From: Pseudomonadota bacterium
GTDB lineage: Bacteria > Pseudomonadota > Gammaproteobacteria > Xanthomonadales > Xanthomonadaceae
Assembly (NCBI GenBank): GCA_023395465.1
Contig: JAEWZE010000002.1
Coordinates: 1 to 8,831 of the forward strand
DNA length: 8,831 nucleotides
Direction: 5' to 3'
The position numbers and the translations under genes are program-made. This document shows, one piece after another, positions 1-5,303 of the stretch; position 1 is the first letter of the stretch, and each line of letters opens with the position of its first letter. The notes under the pieces are model-generated. The model saw only the letters and a program-made list of their open reading frames with translations. It made no database searches and was not told where the DNA came from.

Positions 1-216
1 GTCTCCGGCGTGGTGGAGCAGGTGCGGGCGCCGGGCGGCTACGACGGCATCCTCGACAACCCCACCTTCACCGGACGCGGCATGACGCTCAGGATCCGGA
101 CGACCGGCCCGGCAATCGGCGGCGGCGAATCGCCGCCACGTACGGCGACGCTGACCTACCAGCGTGCCGATGGGGCCAGCCGCAGCTTCGAGGGGCAGTG
201 GCAGTGCGGACCCTGA
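1..216 (+). CDS. C-terminal fragment of an unidentified protein
   Basis: The frame is open from the first base and ends at a TGA at 214-216, so this is the last 71 residues of a gene that starts outside the window. The fragment is rich in Gly, Thr and Arg with short alternating hydrophobic stretches (for example MTLRIRTTG and TATLTYQR), which suggests beta strands. It ends in a Trp-Gln-Cys-Gly-Pro tail. The lone cysteine near the end and the beta character would fit an exported or lipoprotein-type domain, but no signal peptide can be seen here and I do not recognise the family. A GTG at 10 lies in frame but has no convincing ribosome binding site, so it is probably internal. The frame has the strong third-position G/C bias of the neighbours, which supports real coding. 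Confidence 0.6.
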   Translation, partial: VSGVVEQVRAPGGYDGILDNPTFTGRGMTLRIRTTGPAIGGGESPPRTATLTYQRADGASRSFEGQWQCGP

Positions 217-295
217 GTCGACATCGGCGCCGTCTGCAGCGTTGTGCGATCGATTGATGGGCAACAGCGATGTCCACGACGTCGGCGACCGGTGA

Positions 296-323
296 TGGAG
301 ACGTTTCGCACCGGGACTAGAAT
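296..323 (+). promoter_or_regulatory. Probable sigma-70 promoter of the SDR gene
   Basis: A TAGAAT -10 box lies at 318-323. Upstream, at 296-301, TGGAGA matches four of six bases of the -35 consensus, with a 16-base spacer. Transcription would start near 330, about 20 bases before the ATG at 351. This argues against translation from the in-frame GTG at 324, which touches the -10 box. The -10 is good and the -35 is weak. Confidence 0.5.
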
Positions 324-350
324 GTGCGCCCCCACGCAAGAGGACACGCC

Positions 351-1022
351 ATGGCCACCTATCTGATCGCCGGCGCCAATCGCGGCATCGGCCTGTCGCT
401 GGCGCAGCAGCTGGCGGCACGCGGTGACTCGGTCATCGGCGTCTGCCGGCAGGCCAGCCCGGCGCTGGCGGCCACCGGCGCGCAGGTGATCGACGGCGTG
501 GACGTGGCCGATGCCGACGCCGTGGCGTCGCTGCCGGCGAAACTCGGCGACCGCCGAATCGACGGGCTCGTGCTCAACGCCGGCATCTTCACCAACGAAA
601 CGCTGGAGGCGCTGGACGCGGCTGCCTTCGCGCGCATGCAGCGCCAGTTCGAGGTCAACACGCTCGGCCCGCTGCGCGTGGCGGCCGCGCTGCAGGGGCA
701 CCTGGCGCAGGGCGCGAAGGTCGGCATCGTCACCAGCCGCATGGGCTCGGTGGCCGACAACGGTTCGGGCGCCTATTACGGCTATCGCGCCTCCAAGGCG
801 GCGGTAAACGCGATCGGCAAGTCGCTGGCGATGGACCTGGCCCCGCGCGGGATCGCGGTTGTCCTGCTGCACCCCGGGCGCGTGGCCACCGACATGCTGG
901 GCGGGCAGGGCGACATCGGCCCGGACGAAGCGGCCGCCAACTTGCTCGCGCGCCTGGATGCCCTGACGCTCGCCGACACCGGCAGCTTCTGGCACGCCAA
1001 CGGCACGCCGCTGCCCTGGTAG
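351..1022 (+). CDS. Short-chain dehydrogenase/reductase (SDR family, C-factor/sniffer-like)
   Basis: A cytosolic 223-residue NAD(P)-dependent oxidoreductase with a single Rossmann domain. The cofactor motif is GANRGIG at residues 8-14. Next come the NAG motif at 76-78, the tetrad Asn (N103) in EVNTLGP, a catalytic Ser in VTSRMGS (most likely S129), YRASK with Y145 and K149, and the HPGRVAT stretch at 174-180 after the active site. Arg33 at the end of the second strand suggests a preference for NADPH. The Ser-to-Tyr gap is 16 residues, about three more than in most classical SDRs, which is typical of the short carbonyl reductase/sniffer/C-factor subgroup as I remember it. The ATG at 351 is chosen because AGAGGA lies six bases upstream and a promoter ends at 323. 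The substrate cannot be told from sequence. The gene appears to be transcribed alone. Confidence 0.93.
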   Translation: MATYLIAGANRGIGLSLAQQLAARGDSVIGVCRQASPALAATGAQVIDGVDVADADAVASLPAKLGDRRIDGLVLNAGIFTNETLEALDAAAFARMQRQFEVNTLGPLRVAAALQGHLAQGAKVGIVTSRMGSVADNGSGAYYGYRASKAAVNAIGKSLAMDLAPRGIAVVLLHPGRVATDMLGGQGDIGPDEAAANLLARLDALTLADTGSFWHANGTPLPW

Positions 1023-1128
1023 GGCGTTCGCGTCGACGGCGACACCATGAGCGCCTTGGGCCGGTTCGCCCTGGGCACTGTGGAAATGATGTTCGCCGAA
1101 CATCGAAACCCGCGCTCCGCCGGGGCCA

Positions 1129-1404
1129 ATGATGCGTTGCGGCTGTGAGGCGAATCCATCGATTCCGGACGCGGAGGACGATGCTGCATCGCCGCCCGGC
1201 CCCTTCGAGGATCCCGGGCTCAACCGCTACTACGCCGCGGTGGTCGCCGGCGACAGTGTGCTGGCGAACCGCATCGCGCTCGGCTTTGCGGTCCGCGATC
1301 CAGTGGCAACTCATCGCGCTGACGCGATGGAGGCGGGGTTGACGAGGGATGCGCAGTTGGCCGTTGCATCACGTCAACCCGAGGCGCCCACGCTCCACAT
1401 CTGA
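1129..1404 (+). CDS. Unrecognised 91-residue ORF, possible gene remnant
   Basis: This is the only plausible coding stretch in the 430 bases between the SDR gene and the TspO-like gene. The middle (about 1198-1290) reads like real protein: an acidic, Pro-rich lead-in, then FEDPGLNRYYAAVVAGDS and a hydrophobic helix-like run to VRDP, with mostly G/C third positions. The last 35 codons lose that bias (CCA, ACT, CAT, TTG, AGG), and neither ATG at the start (1129 or 1132) has a usable Shine-Dalgarno. The frame is open upstream only to 1090. A second small ORF in another frame (1047-1148, 33 residues) runs into it, so a frameshifted or truncated older gene is possible. I cannot name a family. The middle faintly resembles C-terminal tails of Xanthomonadales-specific proteins, which I could not verify. 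The rest of the gap holds nothing I can identify. Confidence 0.35.
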   Translation: MMRCGCEANPSIPDAEDDAASPPGPFEDPGLNRYYAAVVAGDSVLANRIALGFAVRDPVATHRADAMEAGLTRDAQLAVASRQPEAPTLHI

Positions 1405-1412
1405 GCGCGTAA

Positions 1413-1429
1413 ACCACGTGCGACGTGGT
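1413..1429 (-). terminator. Hairpin downstream of the TspO-like gene, possible weak terminator
   Basis: A perfect 7-base-pair stem (ACCACGT / ACGTGGT) with a 3-base loop lies 22 bases beyond the stop codon of the minus-strand TspO-like gene. On the minus strand it is followed only by TT and then mixed bases, so it lacks a real U tract. It could be a weak terminator, or a palindromic protein site centred on an E-box-like CACGTG. Confidence 0.3.
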
Positions 1430-1451
1430 GCGTGGGTGGTATCGTCCGGCG

Positions 1452-2279
1452 TCAGCGCCTGACCGGTATGCGTGTTGCTGGCTCTGGCACCCAGCCTCCG
1501 GGATGGCGGAGCCTGAGCATGGCCGTCTGGACGACCAGCACCACGGCGATCAGGATCGCGACCCACGCCGAGGTATCCGCCCCGGCAAGTTCGTGCCCGG
1601 ACTGTCGCACGTACACGGCGACCAGCGCCCACAATGCCGCCGACGCATAGACCACGTTGCCGCGCATGCGATGGTTGAGCGCGAGCAGCACGATGGCGGC
1701 CACGGCGTATAGCGCAAGCGACCAGGGGAGCTGTCGGTCCACCGGCATCCACTCGTAGGCGACGATGACCTGGGCCAGGTTGAGGAAGGCGGCGAGCGTC
1801 AGCCAGCCCGCGTGCAGCGACAAGGGCAGCCAGGCCCACAGTCGCTGGCGCTCGCGCGGGGTCGGGTCCCGCGTCAGCTGGATGGCGCTGTACGCCAGGC
1901 ACGACAGCGCGCCGAAGATCACCAGCAGGCACAGCCAGAACAGCTCCTGCGAGAACAGTGGCATCCAGATGGTGGTCAGGAAGAAACCGGCGGCCGTCCA
2001 GGGCGCAACGCGCCCCAGCGTGGCGTCGTCCTTGCGCCCGCCGGTCGCCTGCCAGCCGGCGTGGACCAGGTCGAGCAGGAAGATCAGGCTCCAGATCGAG
2101 AACGCGTAGCCGGCCGCGACCAGCAGCGTGGGATAGCGGTCCGAGATCGTGCCCTGGTCCGGCCCGAAGGCGCCGGTGGTGGACAGCCAGGCCACGATGG
2201 GCATGGCGATGGCGGTCAATACGACAAGCAGGCGCACGCGACTTGCCGACTCAACCTTCGCCGAAGCCGCGGCTGGCAT
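1452..2279 (-). CDS. TspO/MBR-related multi-pass membrane protein
   Basis: A 275-residue inner-membrane protein with about seven to eight hydrophobic helices (roughly residues 15-35, 51-72, 93-107, 111-134, 148-173, 184-201, 208-224 and 237-254). It resembles the long form of the tryptophan-rich sensory protein (TspO/MBR) family. Shared features are GYAFSIWSLIFLLDLVHAGW near 57-76, the aromatic-rich FSQELFWLCLL, LPLSLHAGWLTLAAFLN at 151-167, and many Trp residues in helices. Canonical TspO is about 160 residues, so this is the extended relative. TspO proteins bind porphyrins and other hydrophobic ligands; whether this one does is inference. The ATG at 2279 gives a short cytosolic lead and a 29-base overlap with the upstream small gene, with which it is probably co-transcribed and translationally coupled. 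It lacks a clear Shine-Dalgarno, and a GTG at 2237 is an alternative start. Confidence 0.75.
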   Translation of the reverse strand: MPAAASAKVESASRVRLLVVLTAIAMPIVAWLSTTGAFGPDQGTISDRYPTLLVAAGYAFSIWSLIFLLDLVHAGWQATGGRKDDATLGRVAPWTAAGFFLTTIWMPLFSQELFWLCLLVIFGALSCLAYSAIQLTRDPTPRERQRLWAWLPLSLHAGWLTLAAFLNLAQVIVAYEWMPVDRQLPWSLALYAVAAIVLLALNHRMRGNVVYASAALWALVAVYVRQSGHELAGADTSAWVAILIAVVLVVQTAMLRLRHPGGWVPEPATRIPVRR

Positions 2280-2463
2280 GCGCGGCCGTGCGAAGCGGTT
2301 CGGCGACGTCGATGCGTTCGCCCGCCAGGACCGGGTCGCCGTGCGGCGCCGTGCGCGAACCATCGTCCCGGTGGCGCAGGTCGCGGGTTTCCTGGTGGCT
2401 CTGCCAAGCGCGCCACGCAATGTAGCCGACGGTGCCGTAGGCGATGAGCTTGATCAATGACAT
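2251..2463 (-). CDS. Small membrane-anchored protein of unknown function
   Basis: A 70-residue protein whose first 20 residues (MSLIKLIAYGTVGYIAWRAW) form one hydrophobic helix that probably anchors it in the inner membrane. A hydrophilic, charged tail follows, containing DDGSRTAPHGDPVLAGER near residues 33-50 and ending in SRGFGEG. The start is firm: GGAG lies seven bases before the ATG. The tail has the high third-position G/C of neighbouring genes. Similar small proteins seem familiar from Xanthomonadaceae genomes, but no function is known to me. Its 3' end overlaps the start of the TspO-like gene by 29 bases, so the two probably form an operon with this gene first. A role as a small partner or accessory of that membrane protein is possible but only inferred. 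Confidence 0.7.
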   Translation of the reverse strand: MSLIKLIAYGTVGYIAWRAWQSHQETRDLRHRDDGSRTAPHGDPVLAGERIDVAEPLRTAAHASRGFGEG

Positions 2464-2512
2464 GGGATGTCTCCGGGACGGGAAGGGCGATCAGGTTGGA
2501 ACAGCGGGGGTG

Positions 2513-2564
2513 ATCCGGATGTGACCGCTACGACGCGACGCCGCAGGCCGGGCCGCATCCGGAT
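2513..2564. repeat. Two copies of the palindrome ATCCGGAT in an intergenic region
   Basis: The self-complementary octamer ATCCGGAT occurs at 2513-2520 and again at 2557-2564, centres 44 bases apart, about four turns of B-DNA. Both copies are near-palindromic beyond the core (GTGATCCGGATGTGAC and GCATCCGGATTGC). They lie 50-101 bases upstream of the start codon of the small membrane protein gene at 2463, between it and the terminator of the preceding gene. The paired, phased arrangement would suit a dimeric regulator. No matching -35/-10 pair stands out, and chance cannot be excluded in such GC-rich DNA. Confidence 0.35.
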
Positions 2565-2607
2565 TGCAAGGCGCCGCGGAACGGGAAACGCCGCGGCGGA
2601 ACAGGAA

Positions 2608-2631
2608 GAAGCCCCCGGTCAAGGGGGCTTC
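2608..2631 (-). terminator. Rho-independent-type terminator of the glycine-zipper gene
   Basis: A perfect 9-base-pair stem (GAAGCCCCC / GGGGGCTTC) with a 6-base loop begins 22 bases past the stop codon of the minus-strand gene ending at 2654. On the minus strand it is followed by TTCCTGTTCC, a pyrimidine-rich and fairly T-rich tail. It separates that gene from the two-gene unit starting at 2463. Confidence 0.8.
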
Positions 2632-2653
2632 GTCCAGGCGGCAACGGGATGCC

Positions 2654-3415
2654 TCAGCGGCCGTCGTTGTCCGCGTCGCCCGGCAGGCGATGCTCGACGC
2701 GGTGCCAGGCATCCTTCACCGCTTCCTTGGCCTCCTGCCAGGACAGGCGCGATTCGCCCTTCGCGCGTTCCCAGCCCTGCTCGAGGCGCGACTCGGTGTC
2801 GGCGTCCCAGTTGCTCGACCCCGACAGGCTGCGCGCCTGGGTGCCGTAGCGATAGGCGGGGCGGTAATCCTGGTATTCGAAGTCCTGGCGGTAGTACGGC
2901 GCCTTGTCGTACTGCTCGCCGAAGTGGCGGTCGGTCTGCTCGTAGGCGCCATAGGTGCGGTCGGTACGGTCCCAGGCATCGCGGACGGCCGGCTGCGCGG
3001 CCTCCCAGTCCAGGGTCGACTGGCCGCGGGTCTGGTCCCAACGGGTTTTCAGGTCGGTCTCGGCCTCCTGCCAGTCGCGGCGGCCGGCTTCGTTGCGGTA
3101 CTCGGTGCCGAGGCGGTAGGCCGGGGCGTAGTCGCGATCGAAGTCGCGGTCGGCGCGGTAGTACTCGCGGCCGGTCGCATCCTGGCGCCAGTATTCGACT
3201 TCGGCGGTGGGGTCAACGCGTTCAGCGATGGCCTTGCCGCCGGAGGCGCCACCCACCGCGCCGATGCCGCCACCGATGAGCGTGCCGATCGGGCCGAAGA
3301 AGCTGCCGACTGCGGCGCCCGCAATCGCGCCTGCGGTGCCACCGGCGGCGACGCCGATGGGGTGGGACCCCGGTGCGCCGGTAATCGGATCGCGGTTCTG
3401 GTCGTGCTTGTCCAT
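2654..3415 (-). CDS. Glycine-zipper protein with an internally duplicated Trp/Tyr-rich region
   Basis: A 253-residue protein of unknown function. After a polar lead (MDKHDQNRDPITGAPGSHP), residues 20-62 form a glycine zipper with many GxxxG-type spacings, probably two tightly packed membrane-inserting helices joined at GPIG (41-44). The rest (65-253) is hydrophilic and rich in Tyr, Trp, Asp and Arg. It carries two related units, about 95-150 and 183-239, each starting DYxPAYRxGT and holding three Trp at matching spacing. The tail PGDADNDGR is acidic. No signal peptide is present. The start is secure: AGGAG lies seven bases before the ATG. Similar proteins with the ITGxPGSHP start are, from memory, widespread in proteobacteria without a known role; a link to envelope stress is a guess. 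The gene appears to be single, with its own terminator, and diverges from the STAS-like gene. Confidence 0.8.
   Translation of the reverse strand: MDKHDQNRDPITGAPGSHPIGVAAGGTAGAIAGAAVGSFFGPIGTLIGGGIGAVGGASGGKAIAERVDPTAEVEYWRQDATGREYYRADRDFDRDYAPAYRLGTEYRNEAGRRDWQEAETDLKTRWDQTRGQSTLDWEAAQPAVRDAWDRTDRTYGAYEQTDRHFGEQYDKAPYYRQDFEYQDYRPAYRYGTQARSLSGSSNWDADTESRLEQGWERAKGESRLSWQEAKEAVKDAWHRVEHRLPGDADNDGR
2699..3133 (-). repeat. Two internal protein repeats in the glycine-zipper gene
   Basis: The unit at 2966-3133 (residues 95-150) and the unit at 2699-2869 (residues 183-239) share the same frame of residues. DYxPAYRxGT opens each. Trp115/126/137/148 match Trp203/215/226/237, an offset of 88-89 residues. 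In the last 20 residues of each unit (131-150 against 220-239), 11 positions are identical, including G, S, L, W and the AV-DAW-R block. This points to an old duplication within the gene. Confidence 0.75.
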
Positions 3416-3528
3416 GGCGTTGCTCCTGTGGGGCGGGGGATGTCCGGCGATCATGCGTTCGCCCGCGTGCGCGGCCCGTGCACGTCGCGTGGCGGCGGAC
3501 TTAACGAGCCGGTGAGGACGGGGTGATC

Positions 3529-3534
3529 TAGGAT
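3529..3534 (+). promoter_or_regulatory. Possible -10 box before the STAS-like gene and its leader ORF
   Basis: TAGGAT in the context GATCTAGGATG resembles -10 boxes common in this GC-rich group. A transcript would start near 3541, about 12 bases before the AGGAG at 3553-3557. No good -35 is seen at 16-18 bases upstream. Confidence 0.35.
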
Positions 3535-3565
3535 GTCGGCCTGTGGAACCTCAGGAGCGAGGTAC

Positions 3566-3685
3566 ATGAACGCCACGACTGCAGGGCAGGGGCGAGCGCG
3601 CGCTGGCGCGGCTCGTTGCAGGAAGGGGAAGACTCGCCGGTGCGGTGCCGCACCGCGGGAAGGAGGGCGCGACCATGGCCGCTGA
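3566..3685 (+). CDS. Possible 39-residue leader ORF
   Basis: An ATG preceded by AGGAG (3553-3557) at an 8-base spacing opens a 39-codon frame ending in TGA at 3683-3685. It overlaps the start of the STAS-like gene by 11 bases in another frame, as expected of a leader whose translation is coupled to the next gene. The peptide would be very basic (about ten Arg, one Lys-Gly-Lys, two Cys), low in hydrophobic residues and unlike any family I know. A candidate -10 box sits about 30 bases upstream. Against it, GC-rich antisense or chance frames often give Arg/Gly/Ala-rich ORFs, so the ribosome binding site is the main support. Confidence 0.3.
   Translation: MNATTAGQGRARAGAARCRKGKTRRCGAAPREGGRDHGR
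3638..3655 (+). promoter_or_regulatory. Hairpin just upstream of the STAS-like gene's ribosome binding site
   Basis: A perfect 7-base-pair stem (CGGTGCG / CGCACCG) with a 4-base loop ends five bases before the AAGGAGG at 3660-3666. It lies inside the candidate leader ORF. Ribosomes translating the leader would melt it. It could tune initiation of the downstream gene, or be incidental. Confidence 0.3.
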
Positions 3686-4067
3686 CATGCGCATCACGCT
3701 GCGACGCGAGGCGGGCGAGCTGCACGCCCACGTCAGCGGCCCCAACACGCGCGAGAATACCTTCGGCTACTGGGGCGCGATCGCCGATGCGCTGGAAGCG
3801 CAGCGCGCCGGACTGCTGTTGCTGGTCGACGAACTGGACGGCCCAGCGCTGGACGCCGAGGACTGGCGCGAACTGGTGGCCGAGTTCGGGCCGCGCCTGG
3901 GCCGGCTGCGCGTGGCGCACGTCAAGCCGCGTGGCCTCGACACGGTGGAGCACTGCATGCTTTCGGCGATCGGCTCCGGCCTCGAGGCGCAGGTGTTCGC
4001 CGACGTGCATTCGGCAGCGCTGTGGTTGCGCTATGGCCAGCAGGACGACCCGCCGGTCGCTGGCTGA
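3675..4067 (+). CDS. STAS/SpoIIAA-like small cytosolic protein
   Basis: A 130-residue soluble protein without signal peptide or membrane helix. The pattern suggests an alternating alpha/beta STAS or SpoIIAA-like (DUF3478-like) fold. An initial strand pair (MRITLRREAGELHAHVSG) is followed by a helix (YWGAIADALEAQ), then strand GLLLLVDEL, helix DWRELVAEFG, strand RLRVAHVKP, a helix with VEHCMLSAIGSG, a short strand AQVFAD, and a last helix SAALWLRYG typical of the family end. VDEL and HVKPRGLD look like conserved loops. The fold is inferred from pattern, not search. No evident anti-sigma partner is nearby, so a sigma-control role is not supported. The ATG at 3675 follows a full AAGGAGG at eight bases, better than the in-frame GTG at 3645. 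It converges with the DUF998 gene, the stops being only 6 bases apart. Confidence 0.72.
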   Translation: MAADMRITLRREAGELHAHVSGPNTRENTFGYWGAIADALEAQRAGLLLLVDELDGPALDAEDWRELVAEFGPRLGRLRVAHVKPRGLDTVEHCMLSAIGSGLEAQVFADVHSAALWLRYGQQDDPPVAG

Positions 4068-4073
4068 GCGGGA

Positions 4074-4697
4074 TCAGGATCCGTTCGCGCGGGGGACGCG
4101 CCAGGACAGGGCCGCCAGCGCGCCCAGCCAGCCGACGATCAGCGCGATCACCGACTTCTGCGCCAGGCCGCGCGGCAGCTCGCGCCACAGCGCCAGCACC
4201 CAGATGGCCGCGAAGCAGGCCAGTGCCCACGGCAGCAGCCAGCGTGCATGCTGGCGCCAGCGCGGATCGCGACGCAACCGCAATGCCTGCAGCACGAGGC
4301 CAGTGGTGGTGAACAGGAACGCGCCCTGCGCGGTGATGCCGTGCACCAGGCCTTCGAAGCTGGCGTCGACGCCGGGCATGTCCATCCACGCGTAGGCGGT
4401 GATGCACAGGCAGAGGCCGCCCAGGCCGAGCATCAGCAGCGGGGCCGCGCTGCGCGCAGGCAGGGGCGCGGTGCGCCAGGCGTTCCAGGCCAGCCCTGCC
4501 ATCGCCAGTGCGAGCGCCACGTAGGCGGCCTGCAGCAGGGAGCCCCAGGGTCCGATCAGGTACAGGCTCATCTGGCTGTGGACCGGATCGAGTTCCGGCC
4601 GGAGGACGTGCAGGGCCACCGCGGCGGCGACGAAGAAGGCCAGGCAGGCGACGGCCAGGCGCGGCAGGACGGTGGAAGCGGAGGCGGGTCTTGGCAT
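4074..4697 (-). CDS. DUF998-family integral membrane protein
   Basis: A 207-residue inner-membrane protein with six predicted helices, near residues 12-32, 52-74, 84-104, 114-138, 152-171 and 181-199. The first loop carries LRPELDPVHSQMSLYLIGPW (33-52), which matches the conserved loop of DUF998 proteins (HxxxPELDP, then S-Y-GP). A conserved-looking His119-Gly120 lies at the start of helix four. Family function is unknown. The ATG at 4697 is preferred over an in-frame GTG at 4733 because that GTG forms part of an extended -10 promoter box. No clear Shine-Dalgarno precedes the ATG. The gene looks monocistronic and ends 6 bases from the convergent STAS-like gene, with no terminator visible between them. 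Confidence 0.82.
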   Translation of the reverse strand: MPRPASASTVLPRLAVACLAFFVAAAVALHVLRPELDPVHSQMSLYLIGPWGSLLQAAYVALALAMAGLAWNAWRTAPLPARSAAPLLMLGLGGLCLCITAYAWMDMPGVDASFEGLVHGITAQGAFLFTTTGLVLQALRLRRDPRWRQHARWLLPWALACFAAIWVLALWRELPRGLAQKSVIALIVGWLGALAALSWRVPRANGS

Positions 4698-4723
4698 GCG
4701 CGGCGTGCGTACGTGGATGCGGC

Positions 4724-4732
4724 GTTGTAGCA
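4724..4732 (-). promoter_or_regulatory. Extended -10 promoter of the DUF998 gene
   Basis: On the minus strand TGCTACAAC fits an extended -10 (TG-N-TACAAC). Transcription would begin near 4717, about 20 bases before the ATG at 4697. A TGTCAA 19 bases upstream is a poor -35, which extended -10 promoters tolerate. Confidence 0.45.
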
Positions 4733-4793
4733 CGGACGTGGCCGGGCCTTGACAGGATGCGCGGGTGGACCGGGACGCAGCTTCCGCCCGACT

Positions 4794-5160
4794 TCACCGG
4801 GCCGGCGGCGCAGGCGCAGGCCACGCCGCGGGCGCCGGCCAGCGACGGAGTTTCGTCGCGTCCTCGCAGCCGATTATCGACTGCACGGCGAAGCGGTCGG
4901 TGCTGGTGCGGTACTGCCGGGCCACTCGGCGGCTGCAGCGGCATGGCGACGTTGCCGCCGGCGGACAGCCCGTCGATCAAACGCTGCGCCTTCGCTGTGC
5001 CGTCGGGGTCCAGCGATGATGTCGCTGGTGGCGCGGGGGCGGGCATGCGACCGCTCGGGCAGGCCAGGTCGATGCCGATGAGCGGTCGCGCCGGTTCGGC
5101 GGCAGTCGGCAGCGCTGCGTGCGCAGCCGCGGCTCGTTCGGCGGCACGTCCCGAAACCGT
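4794..5160 (-). pseudogene. Frameshifted remnant of a VOC/PhnB-like (glyoxalase-fold) gene
   Basis: One minus-strand frame gives DPDGTAKAQRLIDGLSAGGN, then VAMPLQ (5010-4930). This matches the DPAEAQRxFxALxxGGxVxMPLQ segment of PhnB-type VOC proteins as I know them. The frame goes wrong after about 4915. Shifting by one base restores a second family block, TDRFAVQSIIGCEDA (4901-4857), equivalent to the usual TDRFGVxWMxNCE, and then runs to a TGA at 4794-4796. The ETFW-RFGM linker normally between the blocks is lost or unrecognisable. Upstream, HAALP and PLIGIDLACPSG (to about 5115) are weakly like the HAxLxxG / LMGSD region. The N-terminal third, with its metal-binding or active-site part, is not found, and no start codon with a ribosome binding site is seen. 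The limits are approximate. Apart from this relic and two weak promoter-like sites, 4698-5303 holds nothing I recognise. Confidence 0.55.
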
Positions 5161-5173
5161 CGTGGCGATTGTG

Positions 5174-5179
5174 TATCCT
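5174..5179 (+). promoter_or_regulatory. Possible -10 box upstream of the M48 peptidase gene
   Basis: TATCCT in the context TTGTGTATCCTC is a plausible -10 in this GC-rich group and the most AT-rich spot upstream of the peptidase. It would give a 5' leader of about 120 bases. No good -35 is present. On the opposite strand the same bases read GATACACAAT, so it might instead be an old promoter of the VOC relic. Confidence 0.25.
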
Positions 5180-5303
5180 CGGCGGGCGTGGCGACGCAGG
5201 GGGCTGTGGAACGTCGCGCCGCCGACGGCGTGCCGGCATGCCGCGGAACGGGGAGCACTGAAGCCAGCCGTGCCCGGCCCTCCGGCGCACGCGGGGAAAA
5301 GTC

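Noticed and set aside
156..1223. Long minus-strand ORF of 355 codons across the SDR gene
   Set aside because: It is the antisense shadow of the SDR gene, which has full catalytic motifs, a promoter and a ribosome binding site. The predicted product is low-complexity Arg/Ala/Gly/His-rich.
2564..3526. Plus-strand ORF of 320 codons opposite the glycine-zipper gene
   Set aside because: The minus-strand gene has a strong ribosome binding site, internal repeats and a terminator. The plus-strand frame reads through the terminator stem and looks like a hydrophobic antisense shadow.
4749..4754. Perfect TTGACA -35 hexamer on the plus strand
   Set aside because: No -10-like hexamer lies 16-18 bases downstream, and no gene starts near it on the plus strand.
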